Shown here: piece by piece, positions 6,207-7,048 of the stretch
How the letters are laid out: every line of letters starts with the position of its first letter
Position numbering within the stretch: position 1 is the first letter of the stretch
NCBI GenBank assembly: GCA_005879205.1
Contig: VBLD01000172.1
Coordinates: forward strand, 10,394 to 17,441
Direction of reading: 5' to 3'
Origin: Deltaproteobacteria bacterium
Lineage (GTDB): Bacteria; Desulfobacterota; Binatia; DP-6
DNA length: 7,048 bases
Translations under genes and position numbers: made by a program
The notes under the pieces: model-generated
Databases searched by the model: none
What the model was told of the DNA's origin: nothing
Seen by the model: only the letters and a program-made list of their open reading frames with translations

Positions 6207-6259
6207 GCGCCGACCGAGTTGAAGATCCAGTTGTTCTTGCACCGGAGCAGGGTCCACAT
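6191..6259 (-). CDS. Possible 22-residue leader peptide upstream of the ATPase
   Basis: ATG at 6259-6257, TGA at 6193-6191. The peptide begins MWTLLRCKNNWIFNSVG and has two Trp and two Cys. Its balanced composition is unlike the Arg/Ala/Pro-rich shadow frames around it. GAGG lies 7 nt upstream of the ATG, and an in-frame TGA sits 9 nt upstream, so it cannot be the end of a longer ORF in this frame. It ends 107 nt before the ATPase start, with its stop in a hairpin loop. I do not recognise it. It may be a leader peptide, a relic of another gene, or chance. Confidence 0.3.
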   Translation of the reverse strand: MWTLLRCKNNWIFNSVGAACRD

Positions 6260-6395
6260 CTCCCAGCCTCAGGCGTCCCCCCTGCACCCGCCCGGGCGCA
6301 TCGGGCGTCTATCGGACTCGGGTTCGTTCGACCTGGCTTCACCTTGCCACCTCTCCAGCGAGAAAGCCAGGTCCTCCCCTGAACACGGTCTGCTA

Positions 6396-6424
6396 TTGCA
6401 TTACACTCTGAAGCCGCCTATACA
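6396..6424 (+). promoter_or_regulatory. Candidate sigma-70-type promoter of the DUF5132-like gene
   Basis: TTGCAT (6396-6401) and TATACA (6419-6424) are separated by exactly 17 nt in an AT-richer stretch. The -10 matches 4 of 6 consensus bases, the -35 only 3 of 6. Transcription would begin near 6431, giving a ~55-nt leader with a small GCACC/GGTGC hairpin (6425-6442). Confidence 0.35.
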
Positions 6425-6485
6425 GCACCCTCTTTGCGGTGCGCAATGAGACGAATGTGAAATTCTTGTTAAGGGAGGGAGGGGT

Positions 6486-6770
6486 ATGAGTCTCCTGGAG
6501 AGCGCGACGAAGGGATGGGGCGGAGGTATCCTGGTTGGCATCGGTGCCGCGCTGGTGGCGCCGATCGTTCTTCCCGCCGCTGGAGCAACGGTACGCCCCC
6601 TCGCCAAGGGGCTCATCTGGGGCTTCCTGGCTGCGGCGGAAAAGGTACGCGAGCTGGCCGCCGAGACCCGCGAGCAGGTGAATGATCTGGTGGCGGAGGT
6701 GCGGTCGGAGCAAGGTGATGGGAACGCCGCTGCCTCGGGCCTGAGAAGAAGCCGGCAGCTCGGCATCTAG
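6486..6770 (+). CDS. DUF5132-like small membrane protein
   Basis: A 94-aa protein with one Gly/Ala-rich membrane segment at about 13-33 (GGILVGIGAALVAPIVLPAA). The conserved-looking VRPLAKGLIWG (36-46) comes next. It is followed by a charged helix rich in Glu, Ala and Arg (52-75, EKVRELAAETREQVNDLVAE), then a short polar tail with no His or Cys cluster. This matches my memory of the DUF5132 family, found beside HMA-like proteins and metal P-type ATPases. It also resembles in layout the DUF1490/PacL proteins that scaffold mycobacterial Ctp pumps (one helix plus a Glu/Ala helix), but lacks their metal-binding C-terminus. The start is well supported: GGGAGG at 6473-6478 is 7 nt upstream. It is divergent from the ATPase. 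A partner or scaffold role is inferred. Confidence 0.8.
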   Translation: MSLLESATKGWGGGILVGIGAALVAPIVLPAAGATVRPLAKGLIWGFLAAAEKVRELAAETREQVNDLVAEVRSEQGDGNAAASGLRRSRQLGI

Positions 6771-6902
6771 CCGCCTCACCGATCTCGAAGAGGGGGCGGC
6801 TGCGGACCCCGCACCGTCCCCGATACTTCCCGCCTGGCATTCCCCCGGGTCCAGCCGGATCGTCGGACGCTCGACGGTCGCGCTGACACTCGGCGCGCTC
6901 CT

Positions 6903-6920
6903 CTCGCAGCGGGCTGCGAG
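6903..6920. terminator. Strong hairpin downstream of the DUF5132-like gene (terminator-like)
   Basis: CTCGCAG (6903-6909) and CTGCGAG (6914-6920) form a perfect 7-bp stem with the 4-base loop CGGG. Only TGGATTT follows, so the T-tract is weak and intrinsic termination is uncertain. Its core repeats, inverted, the hairpin at 3402-3416. Confidence 0.3.
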
Positions 6921-7036
6921 TGGATTTGCCGCGGCAGCGATCCGCACGCTGGCGCGGAGGGACGAAAAAACCTCCCCGGTCGGCTGCCCTCTCTGGTACA
7001 CTCCCGCGCCGTCGGGTCGGTGCGGTGAGGCGGGCC

Positions 7037-7048
7037 ATGCGGGAGGTG
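7037..7048 (+). CDS. Possible start of a gene leaving the window
   Basis: ATG followed by three codons (MREV). GAGG at 7027-7030 sits 6 nt upstream, a normal ribosome-site spacing. Nothing can be said about the product. Confidence 0.2.

Larger units (their letters stand above)
6084..6485. other. Divergent intergenic region between the ATPase and DUF5132-like genes
   Basis: About 400 bases without a conserved gene. The side near the ATPase (6100-6210) is extremely GC-rich and full of inverted repeats. The part near the DUF5132-like gene (6385-6470) is AT-richer and probably holds its promoter. A 22-codon minus-strand ORF at 6191-6259 is the only coding-like stretch; the longer frames here are shadows. 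Confidence 0.5.
6771..7048. other. Downstream region without a firm gene
   Basis: The stretch up to 7036 has no recognisable coding region. A + strand frame is open from 6745 to the window end and contains a hydrophobic, protein-like passage (RSTVALTLGALLSQRAASGF), but no ATG, GTG or TTG start was found in it. It may be a decayed gene end or chance in GC-rich DNA. A hairpin lies at 6903-6920, and GGAGG/CCTCC flanks an A6 run near 6957-6975. Confidence 0.4.

Noticed and set aside
4410..6449. 679-codon + strand ORF opposite the ATPase
   Set aside because: Arg/Asp/Gly/Pro-rich antisense shadow typical of high-GC DNA. The minus strand carries clear P-type ATPase motifs, and this frame runs on into the intergenic region.
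6957..6975. GGAGG...A6...CCTCC as an intrinsic terminator
   Set aside because: The A-run is in the loop, not a T-tract after the stem, on either strand.
6393..7001. 202-codon minus ORF covering the DUF5132-like gene and the region after it
   Set aside because: The + strand gene here has a strong ribosome site and a recognisable family layout; the minus frame shows no domain.

Overview
This window is high-GC bacterial DNA (about two-thirds G+C by eye). It holds the end of a phosphate-uptake operon followed by a metal-ATPase-type gene cluster. The lineage cannot be fixed from the sequence. The composition and the pstC-pstA-pstB-phoU order would suit an uncultivated soil or sediment lineage (for example Methylomirabilota/Rokubacteria or a deltaproteobacterial-type group), but that is a guess.

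Positions 1-2851 (+ strand) are a tightly packed Pst module: pstC (5'-truncated by the window edge), pstA, pstB and phoU. Neighbours overlap by 4 nt or 1 nt or lie 8 nt apart, so they are almost certainly one translationally coupled operon. PstC and PstA form the membrane channel for phosphate, PstB is the ATPase, and PhoU couples transport to Pho signalling and restrains uptake. This part looks ordinary.

Positions 2802-6770 are different. Four genes alternate in strand (-, +, -, +). They are a protein with an HMA-like domain plus two membrane helices, a small HMA-like protein with a C-terminal hydrophobic helix, a P1B-like heavy-metal P-type ATPase, and a DUF5132-like one-helix membrane protein. 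The two small HMA-like proteins and the ATPase N-terminus share one degenerate HMA motif, H-x3-G-R-[hydrophobic]-R, and lack the classical CxxC metal site. They look like parts of one membrane system. The DUF5132-like protein resembles in layout the PacL/DUF1490 partners of mycobacterial metal ATPases.

The ATPase is the main anomaly. Its phosphorylation motif reads AKTGT instead of DKTGT, so the catalytic Asp is Ala. The TM6 CPC-type motif is replaced by DYGSGI. A one-base frameshift near 4805-4808 splits it into two reading frames. Its nominal C-terminus runs antisense into the neighbouring gene. It is either a decaying pseudogene, a catalytically dead homologue, or partly the product of sequence error.

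The two divergent intergenic regions (3396-3595 and 6084-6485) hold candidate control elements: a sigma-54-like palindrome, a possible sigma-70 promoter, and a hairpin-rich leader with a 22-codon ORF ahead of the ATPase. The last 280 bases hold no firm gene, only a strong hairpin and perhaps the first four codons of a gene leaving the window.
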